A model generated the notes under the pieces. The model was not told where the DNA came from, did no database searches, and saw nothing but the letters and a program-made list of their open reading frames with translations. 64,000 nucleotides of DNA from Macrosoma leucophasiata (Eukaryota > Arthropoda > Insecta > Lepidoptera > Hedylidae), in assembly GCA_036365455.1 (NCBI GenBank), contig JAWQUS010000025.1:25766001-25830000 (forward strand). Direction: 5' to 3'. Each line of letters opens with the position of its first letter. The stretch's first letter is position 1. The position numbers were made by a program, and so were the translations under genes. Positions 28,760 to 40,904 of this stretch are shown in pieces.

Positions 28760-29645
28760 TAAAAGTTTGAAGCTGTATGGTCTTGAAACCGAATTATCTG
28801 ATAATTTAAGTAAAACGATATCAAATTTTAAAGTTACATGCTAACTAACAACCATAAACAGCAAAATTACTAAGCCTTAGACATTTTTTTTTTTGATAAC
28901 ACTTCTAAAATAAGATATTGTTTTACACTCGCGTGTATCGGTGGTTTGGCTTAGCTTTAGCTTCAAATTTATTATTTCCAGCATCAACATAAAGGAAAAT
29001 TAAACAACTTGCTTAAACAAATTTGTAACTTTATTAATTAAAACTGTCAACGATCAATCATTTGCTTATATTTACTTCCTAGTATCGAGGGGACATTATA
29101 ATTTTGTATACAAAGGTGCAAAGAGAAGGCAATTATTTACAAATGTGTATACATTCCATATTATTGTGAAACATATTAGGTACCTACAAATATTGTGTAC
29201 AGTTGGTGGTCCTTACAACTATCCAGACATTTTTAGTTTCACCATGTGGACACACGCAAAAATGTTGTCGTGTCCAGACGACAAAATAACAAGTCATTAC
29301 AATTTCAAGTTTAACCAACTGGACACGCGTGTGTCCGGTCGCCCGTATCCAGTTGACGAATAACCCGACATATCTATCTACTCATGATTTAAGTAGGTCT
29401 TCAATAATGGATGTATCAATAATAGATGTTTATTTTGTAGATCATAAAAAAACACGGAGTATGGAATACATATAATACACTACAATAAGAACATATTTAT
29501 ACCATAATAATTATTGAATGACTTTAGAATCGAATTTAAGAACTCTGTATGTAATTCGTTGGATCTATGATAATATTATTTATATGAATAGACAATATAT
29601 TTCTTCTTTACAAAATCAATCGAATAACAATAGATTATTAAACTA
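28760..29645. other. AT-rich spacer, nothing recognised
   Basis: Short open frames at 29145 and 29518 show no family signature; the latter runs into an R repeat. Confidence 0.4.
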
Positions 29646-29649
29646 TTTA

Positions 29650-29930
29650 ACTGGTGGTAGAGCTTCAGTGATGAAGCTCGCGGGCGTAGGCACCACCGCA
29701 TTACCTAATATACTTGCCGCTAAATGGTAGTGTTCAGCACTATCGTTTTTCGGTCAGGTGGTAATGTACGCCCCTGTAATTTCCGGCGCAGAGGCAAAAC
29801 ACCTTAGGCCTCAGGAGTGGTAACGCATTTTGACCTTGGTCTTTGTGTTAGTGTCTATAGTCGGCAGTCATCACTTAACATCAATGTGTACTGCACGCTT
29901 GTTGGCCACATCCATTATTTAAAAAAAAAA
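29650..29930 (+). repeat. R-family repeat
   Basis: Full length except a small gap at the GCATCTGCATTTTGACC block; ends in ten A residues. Confidence 0.8.
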
Positions 29931-29954
29931 TAATGAGTCTAAATTTGATTAATA

Positions 29955-30165
29955 ATAATAAATAATAAGGGCAACCCATTATACGTCCCACTGCTGGGCA
30001 CGAGTCTCTCCCTTTTTCGGGGGGACGCCTGGAGTTTACTCCACCACGCTGCTCCAATGCGGGTTGGTGGAGAGACGGGTTAGTAAATAACCCGCTGTCG
30101 GATGTTTTCAAACCGCCCATCAGGCCTCCGACAAGCATGTTTGACGACTGCTATCTAATTTGATT
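29955..30165 (+). mobile_element. LINE/SINE 3'-end fragment with (AAT)n start
   Basis: GGGCAACCCATTATACGTCC, then CTGCTGGGCACGAGTCTCTC, CTCCACCACGCTGCTCCAAT and CAGGCCTCCGACAAGC. Related copies at 44825 (+), 54615 (-) and 57177 (+). Its parent element is not identified. Confidence 0.65.
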
Positions 30166-30169
30166 TATA

Positions 30170-32270
30170 TCTAGTGATAAAGCAGCTATTTATCAGAGGT
30201 TGCAAGTTCGATTCCCACCTGAAAGGCAAATTTACTTTTCAGAATACATATTTTGTGTTGAAGTTTGCTGTTCTATTATTGCGTGTTTCAATTTATTTTA
30301 GTACTTTAGTGTAGTAGCGAGGCCACGCTCCGCCGATAGTGTAACCATAAAACATTTAGTTAGTTGTGTTTTTGAATTAAATTGAGTTCGCCGCACCTAA
30401 TTACACGCCTGGATTATTATTTGAGGCCACCGACTGTGAAACAAATCGATGTCTTCTAATTATTTTGTAATAAGCAATTTCCGTTAATTTTAATAATATC
30501 TGTAAACTGTGTAACTGTGCGCACCAAGTGATTTAGAGTCTTACTAATTTACTTTTAATAATTTCACAATTCGTTCATGTTTCTATGAAGGTTACACTAG
30601 CTCTACTCTCTTGCTTGCTTTCTCTATATTACTCTTGTAATTTTCTTTTTGTGGTTGTTGGAAAGATGGAGAACATTTGTGTTACGTACAATCTGTCGAT
30701 GTTTGGCTTTAATTTTATATTGGATTTAATATTCAGTCAGTCAATTTTTTTTTGGGCAACAATAAAGAGTTACTTACGTATTTGTATACGGAGTACCCAT
30801 CTAAACACATGTTATAAATCGTAGAACATTTTGTTTGTTTGAGGCGCTGATCTTTAAAACGAACTATTAGCTGGGAACAATGATATTATAAATTACTATG
30901 CTGGGAATGTTAAAGTCGGTCGGTTCAATTTTACAAAACATTTTAGTTTAGATAAATCCTTAGAAATAGCTTCATTTCCATTTTTTTATTTAAAACTTAC
31001 TGTTTTTTATTTTCTACGTGAACTGTATGCTTATTTACTACTTTTATGACTAAAGATGTGGGGTATACATATTGTACACGCATACATATTGTACATATTA
31101 ATAGCGTTCATTCATAAATTCACGGATGAAAAATTGCTTTTGTAAACTTTTCTTTCCATGTGCGGTTACTTCAGAAGTGTTCAATAATGCAGGAAAACAT
31201 TTTTGTTTAGTTTTACTACAAAAAGCAGTAGTTTTGAACAAAATTAAGCATAGTTTAGTTGCACTTGCGTTCGTGAACTTTTATTTATTTTACTACAATT
31301 TAAAAGTTGAGCATGATATTGTTTGAAACCAAACAAACTGCTTCCATGAACTGTTTCCTAAGCCTGGATTGCACCACGATATTTATTAAAGATATTTTAA
31401 CATTTCACATCCTTCTCTAACTTTGACAGATTTCTTTAAGTTTATCTCGCATATACATAATTACCTCAAATGATCAATTAAGATCAACGCGACGTTTCGG
31501 TCGCTTTTCAGCTTCCGTGACAGATTGAGGTTATATACATTTGGCTGATAGCAGTTTGAAAAATAATTATGTGCTACCTGCATCTATTTTGCAAAGTTTG
31601 TAAAACAGTATAATTTGTAAAAAAATATTTCTAAGGTAAATTCATATTTTACAATCAATCGACACTTATGAATTTAATTATTTATTTATTTTTATTTAAT
31701 ACTTTATTACCACAATATAAAACATATTGACAAATGGCAAATTTAACGCTAACAGCGCTCTATTATCTCTTATTTAAGTAGACTATGTTAAATATGACCG
31801 AGGTGTCTCATTTGAATTTTTTGTTTTCAATTTAGATAATACAGCGATTATTTTCTTAATTATATTTTAAGCCACTGAGTATTGTTATATGTTCTTAGGT
31901 ATTCGCGAGCTACACTCATTGAGTGAGTATTGTTATTCATACGAATGTTTACAAAAAAACTTAATTTCCGAAATCCATAAATCTGCTCACACAAATCACT
32001 CACATTGAAATGATGCAGTCCTTCAATTTCAACAAATCACAGTGAAAAATAACAAAGGATACTCGTGAACGAATTGTGGAATTGTTTTTATTAGTGAGAC
32101 GGTTAATGTATACTTGTATGTATAGTAATAATGATACTATGTACAGAGACATCATTAACTTACCTAAAGAAAAGGAGAAAATTTAATAAAATATCATTGA
32201 AAATCTATGTTCATCTTTAATTTGACAACCTTGTCCTTGTTCCTTTGCTTCGCTCCTTCAATCAGCACGC
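30170..32270. other. AT-rich spacer with a tRNA-like scrap
   Basis: 30185-30225 holds GGTTGCAAGTTCGATTCCCACC, a B-box-like SINE remnant. About 31685-31770 is a dispersed repeat seen again at 54115-54190 (CACAATATAAAACATATTGAC). No gene signature. Confidence 0.45.
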
Positions 32271-32279
32271 AGATCACAG

Positions 32280-34281
32280 TGTGTGTGTGTGTGCTGTGTG
32301 TGTGTGACGTGTGTGTGTAATTTCCTCTTCCCCCCGGACCTCGATTAATTTGTTTTCAATGACTCGAATGAGAGAACAATGTACCAGGGTAACATAAGCT
32401 TGAGGTGGTTATTAAATTATGATTTGAAGTAATTAATTACTTTTAACCTCGATGGATGTTGTCGCACACTGTCACAGGTACTAGCGTAACATGGACTTCA
32501 GCAGTCGACTGTGATCATTAATGTGAGAAGGCAGTGTTTTTATATTATTCTAGGTTACAAAGCAAAGGTCTGTCTGTTCTAGAAGGTCTATCGATTCTTG
32601 GGCGTCAAATTAAGATTTTGTTATTTCTGTCACAAGCACTAACATAGGTAACAGAAGTTTCGGTTGTTGACAGTGATGTGTGTATAGATTAGTGTAAGTG
32701 GCGAGTGTGTGTGACGTGTATATATGACACACGTCACACACACACACAGACGTCGCACACACACGTCACTTACACAAATCACTGTCAACAACCGAAACTA
32801 CTGTTACTTATGTTAGTGCTTGTGACAGGAATAATAATATAATATAAGCCTTTATTTCAGTCAATTTACATTGAATTTACAATAAAGTGTTTAAAAATAA
32901 TTGTTACATTTAGTTTATTGACTGTTTGCTGGATTAGCAAAGGCCACCTCCAACTCCTTCCACGAATCTCTATCCTTGGCGTTTCTAGTCCATGTAGAAC
33001 CTGCAATCATTTTAATATCGTCCACTCATCTTTTGTGTGGTCTCCCACGTTTCCTACACTTATTGCCTATGAACCAGTACATTATAAGTTTACTCCATTT
33101 TTCCTTCCCTCGTATTGTATGCCCTGCCCATTTCCACTTTAACTTCTTGATGGTAACAGTAACATCCTTTGTTTTGGTGTATTTTTTAATTATTTCGGTT
33201 CTTATTTTGTCAGATAGTTTTTTCCCCAGCATACTTCTGTTCATAGCATTCTGGCAAGTCACAAGTTTTCTAGTTTGTGCCTTGGTCAGAGACCATGTTT
33301 GACAGCCATATGTAAGGATTGGCAGAATGCACACATCGAAGAGTTTTCTTTTAACTTTTATATCCATTTGTTTGTTTTTCGTTATCTCTTTAAAGCTCCA
33401 ATACCTCTTCCAAGCGTTGCTGATGCGTCTTTCGATTTCTTTGCTCATTAGATCGTGAGGTGAGATTACTTGGCCCAGGTATACGTATTCATTGACATAC
33501 TCAATGTTATAATTGTTAATTAATATGGGTTGCTATGGCCCGTTTGTCGTGATTTTAGTTTTCTGTGTATTCATCATCAATCCAGCTTTCTGACTCTCCT
33601 TGTCCAGTTCAATTAACATTTCTTGAAGGTTATTTTTGGACGGTGAAAATATTATTAAGTCGTCCACAAATCTAAGGTGCGTCAATTGTTCACCATTTAT
33701 AGAAAGGCCTTTCCCGTTCCAGTTGAGTTGACGAAAAATTTCTTCTAGGACAGCTGTATATAATTTAGGCGAGATAGGATCTCCTTGGCGTACCCCCTTC
33801 TTATCTTTATTTCTTTCCCTTCATTTTCTAGTTTGATCTTGGCACTGCTGTTCTCATTGATGTTGTTTTTAGTATCCTGATGTATTTATACTCAACACCT
33901 TGGTACTTGAGTGCTCTCCAGATCATCTCATGTTCAAGTGAGTCGAATGCTTTACAATAATCAACAAAGAAGCGGTAGAATGTAAAGTTATATTCCTTAC
34001 TTTTTCCGAAAATTTCTTTCACTAAATAGATATGGTCCAAAGTTGAATAGTCACTCCTGAATCCTGCCTGCTCTGTTGATTGGTTCTCATCGAATGTAGT
34101 AGTCAGACGTCTAAGAATAACTTTTATAAAGACGAAATAAGACGAAGTGACAGAAAAAGCAAAATCTTAATTTGACGCCCAAGAATCGATAGACCTAGAT
34201 TTGTGTAAGTGACGTGTGTGTGTGACGTATATATATACATTCATATTAACACATATTTGTGTAAGTGACGTGTGTGTGTGA

Positions 34282-34338
<57 letters not shown>

Positions 34339-35290
34339 TGTATATGTGACATATATATGTATATGTCATATTATAGTATATATACAACACACACACAGAC
34401 ACACGTCACACACACACGTCACTTACACTAATTTATACACAAATCACTGTCAACAACCGAAACTTCTGTTACTTATGTTAGTGCTTGTGACAGAAATAAC
34501 AAAATCTTAATTTGACGCCCCAGAATCGATAGACCTTCTAGAACAGACAGACCTTTGCTTTGTAACCTAGAATAATATAAAAACACTGCCTTCTCACATT
34601 AATGATCACAGTCGACTGCTGAAGTCCATGTTACCCTAGTACCAGTGTGACAGTGTGCGACAACATCCATTGAGGTTAAAAGTAATTAATTACTTCAAAT
34701 CATAATTTAATAACCACCTCAAGCTTATATTAACCTGGTACATTGTTATCTCATTCGAATCATTGAAACCAAATTAATCGAGGTCCGGGGGTAAGAAGAG
34801 GAAATAGAAATAACACACACGTCACACACACACACACACACACGTCACACACACAGCACACACACAGCACACACACAGCACACACACAGCACACACATAC
34901 ATTTTTGTGTGTGTACAGCACACACACACACATTTTTGTGTGTACCAGGGTAATATAAGCTTGAAGTGGTTATTAAATTATGATTGTGTGTGTGTGTGTG
35001 TGTGACGTGCATATGTGACACACGACACCCACACACGTCACACAAACACACAAACGTCACACACACACGTCACTTACACAAAAATGTGTTTAAATGTATG
35101 TATATATATGTGTGTGTGTGTGTGTGTGTTTGTGTGTGTGACGTTTACGTGTGTGTGTGTGTGACGTGTGTCACATATACACGTCACACACACACAATCA
35201 TAATTTAATAACCACCTCAAGCTTATATTACCCTGGTACATTGTTCTCTCATTCGAGTCATTGAAAACAAATTAATCGAGGTCCGGGGGG
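32280..35290. repeat. Alternating inverted-repeat array with GT/GTCAC spacers
   Basis: One unit, running from CCCCCGGACCTCGATTAATT to GTTGTTGACAGTGAT, appears forward at 32330-32690, inverted and LINE-interrupted at 32765-34196, inverted and complete at 34437-34793, forward and partial at 34940-34983, and inverted and partial at 35197-35290. Junctions are (GT)n or (AC)n tracts with GTGACGTG/CACGTCAC. The longest pure GT tract is about 34285-34337. No coding. Confidence 0.82.
32829..34130 (-). pseudogene. RTE-like LINE pseudogene inside the inverted array
   Basis: On the - strand: FFVDYCKAFDSLEHEMIW, RQGDPISPKLYTAVLEE, THLRFVDDLIIFSPS (FVDD instead of FADD), NYNIEYVNEYVYLGQVISP, ILPILTYGCQTWSLT, LKWKWAGHTIRG, RGRPHKRWTDDIKMIAGSTW and a stop near 32925. 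A 3' tail rich in TATTATA follows to 32829. GTGACAG at both edges (before 32829 and near 34146) marks the target duplication. It has frame breaks near 33790 and 33830. Confidence 0.85.
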
Positions 35291-35456
35291 AATTGGGAAT
35301 TATTGGGTAACTTCCAGAAAATGGAAAAATCCCAATAGAACCCGAGATAAGGATTTTTAACCGTTATCTCTGATAGCCCTCGAACTGGGAATCGAACCCA
35401 GGACCTCCATCCAGCGTAGTAGTAGTGGCCTACTACCACTAGGCTACTGAGGCAGT
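35285..35456 (-). mobile_element. tRNA-headed SINE (family S1), head half
   Basis: Covers the tRNA-like head (CCTACTACCACTAGGCTACTG at the right edge) and the CCAGAAAATGGAAAAATCCC body block; tail half missing where it abuts the inverted array. Confidence 0.75.
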
Positions 35457-35566
35457 TAAATGATATGATGATCATGATGATTATTATCATGTCTATCACT
35501 AAACACCAAATTTGGCATGGGCGAGATGGGCAGCAGGCCATCCCGCGCTGTTATGTGGGTGCAAAC

Positions 35567-35760
35567 TCAAATTCAAACTCAAAAATTCATTGAATCACTT
35601 GGAAATAATAGAATTTGCTTGTGATGATAGGTCAAATTACAAATATAAAATTTAAGCAAATAACAACTGATACGTTGATTAATATGTCAAAGTAAACAAA
35701 TAAAATAAATAATGGTCCAAAAATATTTAATAATAAAAATAGGTATCAACAGAATGTTCG
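35567..35760. repeat. Dispersed repeat, second copy of 1330-1530
   Basis: Same order of landmarks as at 1330 (CACTTGGAAATAATAG, CTGATACGTTGATTAATATG, GGTATCAACAGAATGTTCG). Confidence 0.62.
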
Positions 35761-35839
35761 ATACTCTCTTTTACAAACGGCAAGATAAGACTAATAGACT
35801 GAGAGATACTGAACCCTCCGACCACCGTTGGTCCTGTAA

Positions 35840-36275
35840 GACTGGAAATTTTTGTAGGGATAAATCATAACATGAAAATGAGTCAAGTGAAGCTGAAGAA
35901 CAGATCTCTGCCTGTCATCAGGCTGTATCTCATAAACCGTGATAGCTAAAAAGCTGAAATTTTCACTAGTTATGTATTTCTATTGCCGCTATAACAACAA
36001 ATAGTAAAAATTAAAACAATAAAAATATTCAGGTCCCCATACAATAAACGTGTTTTTTTCGTAATTTTGCTCAATATTAACAACGGTAGCAGGTAGACTC
36101 TTAAAATTTTCACAGAATATTGATTTGTATGTTATCTTTCATAAAAAATATCTAAATAAAAATAAAGTAAACATCAAAGGGGGGCTCCCATACAACAAAC
36201 GTAATTTTTAAGCAATTTTTTTGTACGGAACACTTTATGCGCGAGTCTGACTCGCACTTGGCCGGTTTTTTTATG
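35840..36275. repeat. Dispersed lepidopteran repeat ending CACTTGGCCGG
   Basis: Includes GGCTGTATCTCATAAACCG, TTAAAATTTTCACAGAAT and the end GAGTCTGACTCGCACTTGGC. Related pieces at 20225 and 46150. Non-coding. Confidence 0.55.
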
Positions 36276-36587
36276 CTATCCAGTATCTCTTGGACCATAA
36301 ACAAAAAAATATGGGACATTCTTTGTCATTCACTGGCAGAGTTCCAAAGCCCACATTACTGAGAAAAAACCTGAAAAAACAATACTCAGTAGGGTCTTTT
36401 CAAAATATGTACGATACGAGACTTCGAAAAGTGTATCACCGAATATCACGTTCCCGTAAGTTTACTATGTTTACTACCACCATTGTTCGGTTGACTGACA
36501 CCACTAGTGGAAAAAATCTCGAACACTGGAGGGTGATGAAGTCATCACGGCACTACACTTGTCTCAAACTTGAGGACATTAACTTTA

Positions 36588-37220
36588 TTAAAAACCGGCT
36601 AAGTACGAGTCGGACTCGCGCACCGAGGATTCCGTATAAAACTGTATATACTCGTATAATCCCTACTTAATATTATAAATGCGAAAGTAACTCTGTCTGT
36701 CTGTTACCTTTTCAAGTCCAAACGACTCAACCGATTTTAATGAAATTTGGTACAGAGATAGAGCTGACTTTGAGAAAGAACATAGGCTACTTAGTTATTT
36801 ATGAAACGACATCCACGCAGGCGAAGTCGCGGGCAACAGCTAGTAGTCAAAATATTTTTATAATAGGGTGACAAAAAATTTTGGGTTTTTACAAATTTTC
36901 CTTTATCTGCGCCATAAGACTTTGCTTCGTACTCAATTTTAAGATTCTTAGTTCATGGGGAGTTTACCTGTAGGTTTTGGATTACATGTAAGTTTTGAAA
37001 ATTTGCGGTACAAACGGCTGTATCTTCTGATTGAATTGCCTTAGTAGTGTGATTTTTTCACAGCTCCCAAATAACAGTAGACTTTACTATTTGATATAAC
37101 TTTCAGCTTAATATCTCTATGCGTTCTGGAGAAAACGGGTCTTGACAGATAGACGGACGGTCGGACAACAAAGTGATCCTTAGGAATCCGTTCTTCACTT
37201 TCGAGGTACGGAACCCTAAA
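36588..37220. repeat. Dispersed lepidopteran repeat interrupted by a Helitron
   Basis: Begins AACCGGCTAAGTACGAGTCG, CGCACCGAGGATTCCGTA, and ends GGTACGGAACCCTAAAA. It is the opposite end of the family whose terminus lies near 36260. Broken at 36660-36843. Confidence 0.6.
36660..36843 (+). mobile_element. Short Helitron with both termini
   Basis: Starts TCCCTACTTAATATTATAAA after host A (36659) and ends GCGAAGTCGCGGGCAACAGC then TAG before host T (36844). 184 bp, non-autonomous. The GTTACCTTTTCAAGTCC and TTTTAATGAAATTTGGTAC blocks recur inverted at 49354-49529. Confidence 0.8.
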
Positions 37221-38200
37221 AACATAAAACAATTGCGTTTCACACTATCTGCCTACTTCGTAAACCACTTGACGTAATTTTCATAAACACAGAAAATATC
37301 TTAAACTCTAAGCCTGGTACTCATAAAATATTCCACATAAAAATTCAATTCGCATCCCATTAAAAAATATTCCACAATCCCTTTTAAACGCTCCAATCCG
37401 CGAGATGTTCGCAAAATAGAAAATATCTGCCATTAACAATTCCATTGGAAGTTGGCTGAGGACAAGAATAATAAATTATTTAATACTTGACTCTTTAACA
37501 ATATCCGTACTCGTCCAAAATGGTTGAGCTCGCTTGTGTTTCGCTGGTGTGTGGTCTAAGTTACACGCGGAGTTTTAGCGGGAACCTTGAAAGATGCGTG
37601 TGGTGCTCTTATTTATTTCATTTTGTTGGTGTATTTTTGAGTTATATTAAATTAAGTTTGTGGCATTTTGTTTGATATAGGCTTATTACAGTGCTCATGT
37701 ATAGGTAAATAGAATAACAGTGCGAAAACACGTTCTTTCTGGTTGCCTACAAAACTTCATTGTAAATGTTCTGGTAAAGTAGCCATCGCTCTACTCGAAT
37801 TACTGTGTCTCTGACTGACGGACTGATAAATTGACTGATTGACTCTGACTTTTACGTTGCATATTACGAATACGAAATGTCGTTTTACTTGACACTGGCA
37901 ATAGGCATAAAAAGCGATGCCATAAAATAAAAATAAAAAGTTATACGCTGAGTCGATGATTTATACCCACAAATCTTCCTTCAAGTTATCATCATCATCA
38001 GCACTCCAGTCGAAAGACGTCCACTGCTGGACAAAGCTTTCCTCAAAGACGCCAATAGTGTTATACGTCATTAGAGGAGAATAATCCGTAATTCACGCTT
38101 GGCAGGCGAATTGGAGATCGCAGTGGCGGTAGTTATATCGGCCAATAGACAATAAGCATAATTATGAAGATTAATCACATGAGCAGATGTATAATTAAAA
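37220..38200. other. Spacer with a LINE 3' scrap
   Basis: 37988-38060 reads TCATCATCATCAG then GACGTCCACTGCTGGACAAAG, the inverted 3' end of an RTE-like LINE. The rest shows no feature I recognise. Confidence 0.5.
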
Positions 38201-38205
38201 TGTTT

Positions 38206-38325
38206 ACTACTGGTAGAGTTCCAGTGTTAGCGCTCAAGGGCGCAGGCACCACTACATTACCTAATTTACCGTCACATGGTAGTCTTCAGCTCTGTCCAGG
38301 TAGATGGTAATGTACAGGTTTTCAG
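38206..38325 (+). repeat. R-family repeat, 5' part
   Basis: ACTACTGGTAGAGTTCCAG to GATGGTAATGTACAGG; truncated where a TTTCAGTTTATT sequence begins. Confidence 0.65.
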
Positions 38326-39089
38326 TTTATTTCAGTTTATTCATTTATTTCATATAATTAGGCTCCTGGAGAGCACTTTTACATTGTCATTTTTTTTTAA
38401 CTAACCTAGAGTGAATAACCACTAATAATAATCAAAAACACATAATAAATTAAATAGACACTGAACAATTTTGTATAATATGGAAAGCATCAATTATTTA
38501 CAAATTCCTCCATTTCCCCATTTCAAAAGAAACTGAGAAAGAATGAATTTGGTCGTCATAATAAAGGTTATTCACTTGGCAGAATTCCAAGGGCAGTCAA
38601 TACTGAGAAGAACTCCGCCACTGAAGAAACTCAGTACAGCTCTTTTGAATATAAACTTAAGTCTAATACAGTCTGTAAACTCGTATAACGACTCGTATAA
38701 CTATCACAATGACAAAACAATTTAAGCCTCAGGAATGGCAACGCATCTGCTTTTTGATCTGCATTTTTGGCATTATTCACTTTGAATCAATTTAGACTGT
38801 AAGCTTGTTGAATTTATGAAGTGAGCGCCAACGATATTAATGTCTGTTATATCGCTCTCGTCTATCACTTGCACTACATACCAAAGGGGCCGCCAACAGA
38901 AAATTACATCGTTAAAGTTAATGGCTCAACATTTGTTTACAACACGCAAAACTCACAAACTTTCATTAATTCCTAAAGTAACAGTAGATAGTTCTGTGGA
39001 ATTGCTGATGACCCTGAGATCGCTTAATTCTATGATAGTTGGATTAAGTCATTGTGCAAGCGATCGATAAGTCCGTGGGTAGTCCAAAT

Positions 39090-39200
39090 GTTTATGTCAC
39101 TTCGTAACTTTGCGCCTGTTTTCCGAGAAAGAGCAGGCGGAAATAAATGCATGCATCAAGCATAAGTAGGTACAAGCAAACACCCACGATTCGCCAGCTT
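39090..39200 (-). mobile_element. SINE family S1, tail fragment
   Basis: CACTTCGTAACTTTGCGCCTG, then AAATAAATGCATGC and CACCCACGATTCGCCAGC match the tail half of the S1 SINE in reverse. Confidence 0.65.
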
Positions 39201-39221
39201 TTTTTCAATCAATCAAATTGT

Positions 39222-39577
39222 TATTATATTTTCAATGTAAAAAACACACAGGCAGTCACAGCGGCCAATATCAACGGAGACTAGCCAACTGCGCGGGAGA
39301 TATTATAGTGCAGAAGTGTATGCGCAAACACAGGTGCACTCTCTTTTCCTTCACTCTCATAAACCGGTGGGACGGCAATCCGACACGAGCGGAAAGAGAT
39401 CGGGCGCAAAACCGATGGGTTTACGCTGCTCTCCGAGGCACGACCAGACTCCGGACTACTACTGGGAATTTTCTAACTGAAAAAAACCGAATAACAGATT
39501 TTCCCGACCTGGGGATCGAACCCAGGACCTCAGGCTTCACCATCACGATTGCGACCACTGAGCCAACGAGGCAGTCT
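39222..39577 (-). mobile_element. tRNA-headed SINE, family S4
   Basis: Head at the right edge reads inverted GACTGCCTCGTTGGCTCAG with GGTTCGATCCCCAGGTCGGG. The body contains GGGAGATATTATAGTGCAG, GCAAACACAGGTGCACTC and ACCGATGGGTTTACGCTGC. Only one copy in the window. Confidence 0.72.
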
Positions 39578-39672
39578 AAAGAAGTTTAACTAAACTAAAC
39601 CAACAAACCAACGTACAAACTCAATGTTAACTGGTAAGGTCTTATTTTATGCAACATTTATTTATATAAAAA

Positions 39673-40169
39673 TCTATTGCTGTTCGTTAGTCTCGCTAAA
39701 ACTCCAGAACGGCTGGACGGATTTGGCTAATTTTGGTTTTGAATGATTTTTGGACGTCCAGGGAAGGTTTATGCCCTGGCAGCCAGGGCACATAGCTCGA
39801 TGAACTGACGGCTGTTGGGGCAGAGCAGTTCTTGAGTGGCGATCGCGTACCGGAAAACGAAGCGTAGGCAGGCCCTCCACAAGATGGACCGACGACCTGG
39901 TGAAGGTCGCGGGCAATCGCTGGATGAGGGCGGCCCAGGACCGTTCGTTGTGGCACTCTTTGGGGGAGGCCTTTGTTCAGCAGTGGACGTCTATTGGCTA
40001 AAATGATGATGATGATGAGGGAAGGCTTAAAAGGTAAGATTATATGAAGAAATTGAAGGGAAATAATAAAAACCACAATTTCATTTTCCCATGCAAATAG
40101 TCCGCATCTATCAAACCTTTGACACCTCATTTCATTCTGAGGCAATACGAAGTTCGCCGGGTCAGCTAG
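39673..40169 (+). mobile_element. Helitron with nested RTE fragment
   Basis: Starts TCTATTGCTGTTCGTTAGTC after host A (39672) and ends CGAAGTTCGCCGGGTCAGC then TAG before host T (40170). Contains a 5'-truncated RTE LINE at 39772-40016. Without the insert the Helitron is about 250 bp. Confidence 0.75.
39772..40016 (+). mobile_element. RTE-like LINE 3' fragment
   Basis: Reads GHIAR, stop, TDGCWGRAVLEWRSRTGKRS, PSTRWTDDLVKVAGNRWMRA and VQQWTSIG, then (GATGAT)n. Very close to 760-1097, including the same in-frame stop after GHIAR, so they share a source. GGGAAGGYTTA flanks both sides as an imperfect target duplication. Confidence 0.82.
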
Positions 40170-40605
40170 TCCCTTATAAAGCTGCACCCCATGGAATTAT
40201 GGATTTCTTAACCCTTTAACACTAACAAGCTGATTAAAACATAAAAAGGAACAACCCTACCCATTACTCGCGCCACATAAAACATATCCCGCAAAATCAA
40301 TTGTGACAGTAAGTGACATTGACAAGGGTGCTATTACCGTCTCACTCAGTTAGTACGTGTAAGACAAGGATAAACGCTGTAGGAATTGCATTAGTCCACT
40401 AATAATGGAACCTTGTTTTGGTGGAATTTGGTAAATTTGATTAAATGGAAATAGTCTTGCTGTGATGTTGATTATTCAATTTCTTTGGATTATATTATGA
40501 GAGGGTTTTACGGTTTTTGATTGTAGTTATCTACATTAATACTTTACTAAGCAGAAAAGGTTCTTTGTTAGTTTAAAATTATACTTATAGTTCATTTATC
40601 GGGAA

Positions 40606-40795
40606 AGGTTAGTTCAGCGGTGTGAGGCGACCGTTTGATTCGAAGGGTCGCGGATTCGATCCCCGCACCAGGACAATTATTTATATGGTCTACAGATAAT
40701 TGTTTCGGATGTGTTGTATGTACAACGGCACCTACGACACTGCTTTATACCTAGTGTGGAGCTGTGAGCGTAAGCGTATTGTATTGTAAAGGATG
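40606..40795 (+). mobile_element. tRNA-headed SINE (family S2)
   Basis: GGTTAGTTCAGCGGTGTGAG, GGATTCGATCCCCGCACC, then the ATAATTGTTTCGG and TACAACGGCACCTACGACAC blocks. Confidence 0.75.
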
Positions 40796-40904
40796 TAGAA
40801 TAAAATATATCACGCTACAGTTAACAGGCGCGGGGCATAAAGCAAATTTTCTTAAAACAGAAAAAAATATTTCCAAGCCGTCGCGTAGCTAGAACTATTA
40901 AAAA

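Noticed and set aside
34285..34337. CRISPR or regulatory repeat array
   Set aside because: Simple (GT)n microsatellite in a eukaryotic repeat array; no spacers.
34265..34510. Cys/Val repeat protein
   Set aside because: Translation of a GT microsatellite.
36290..36670. 126-codon host gene
   Set aside because: No recognised domain, its end runs into a known dispersed repeat, and composition is like the spacer.
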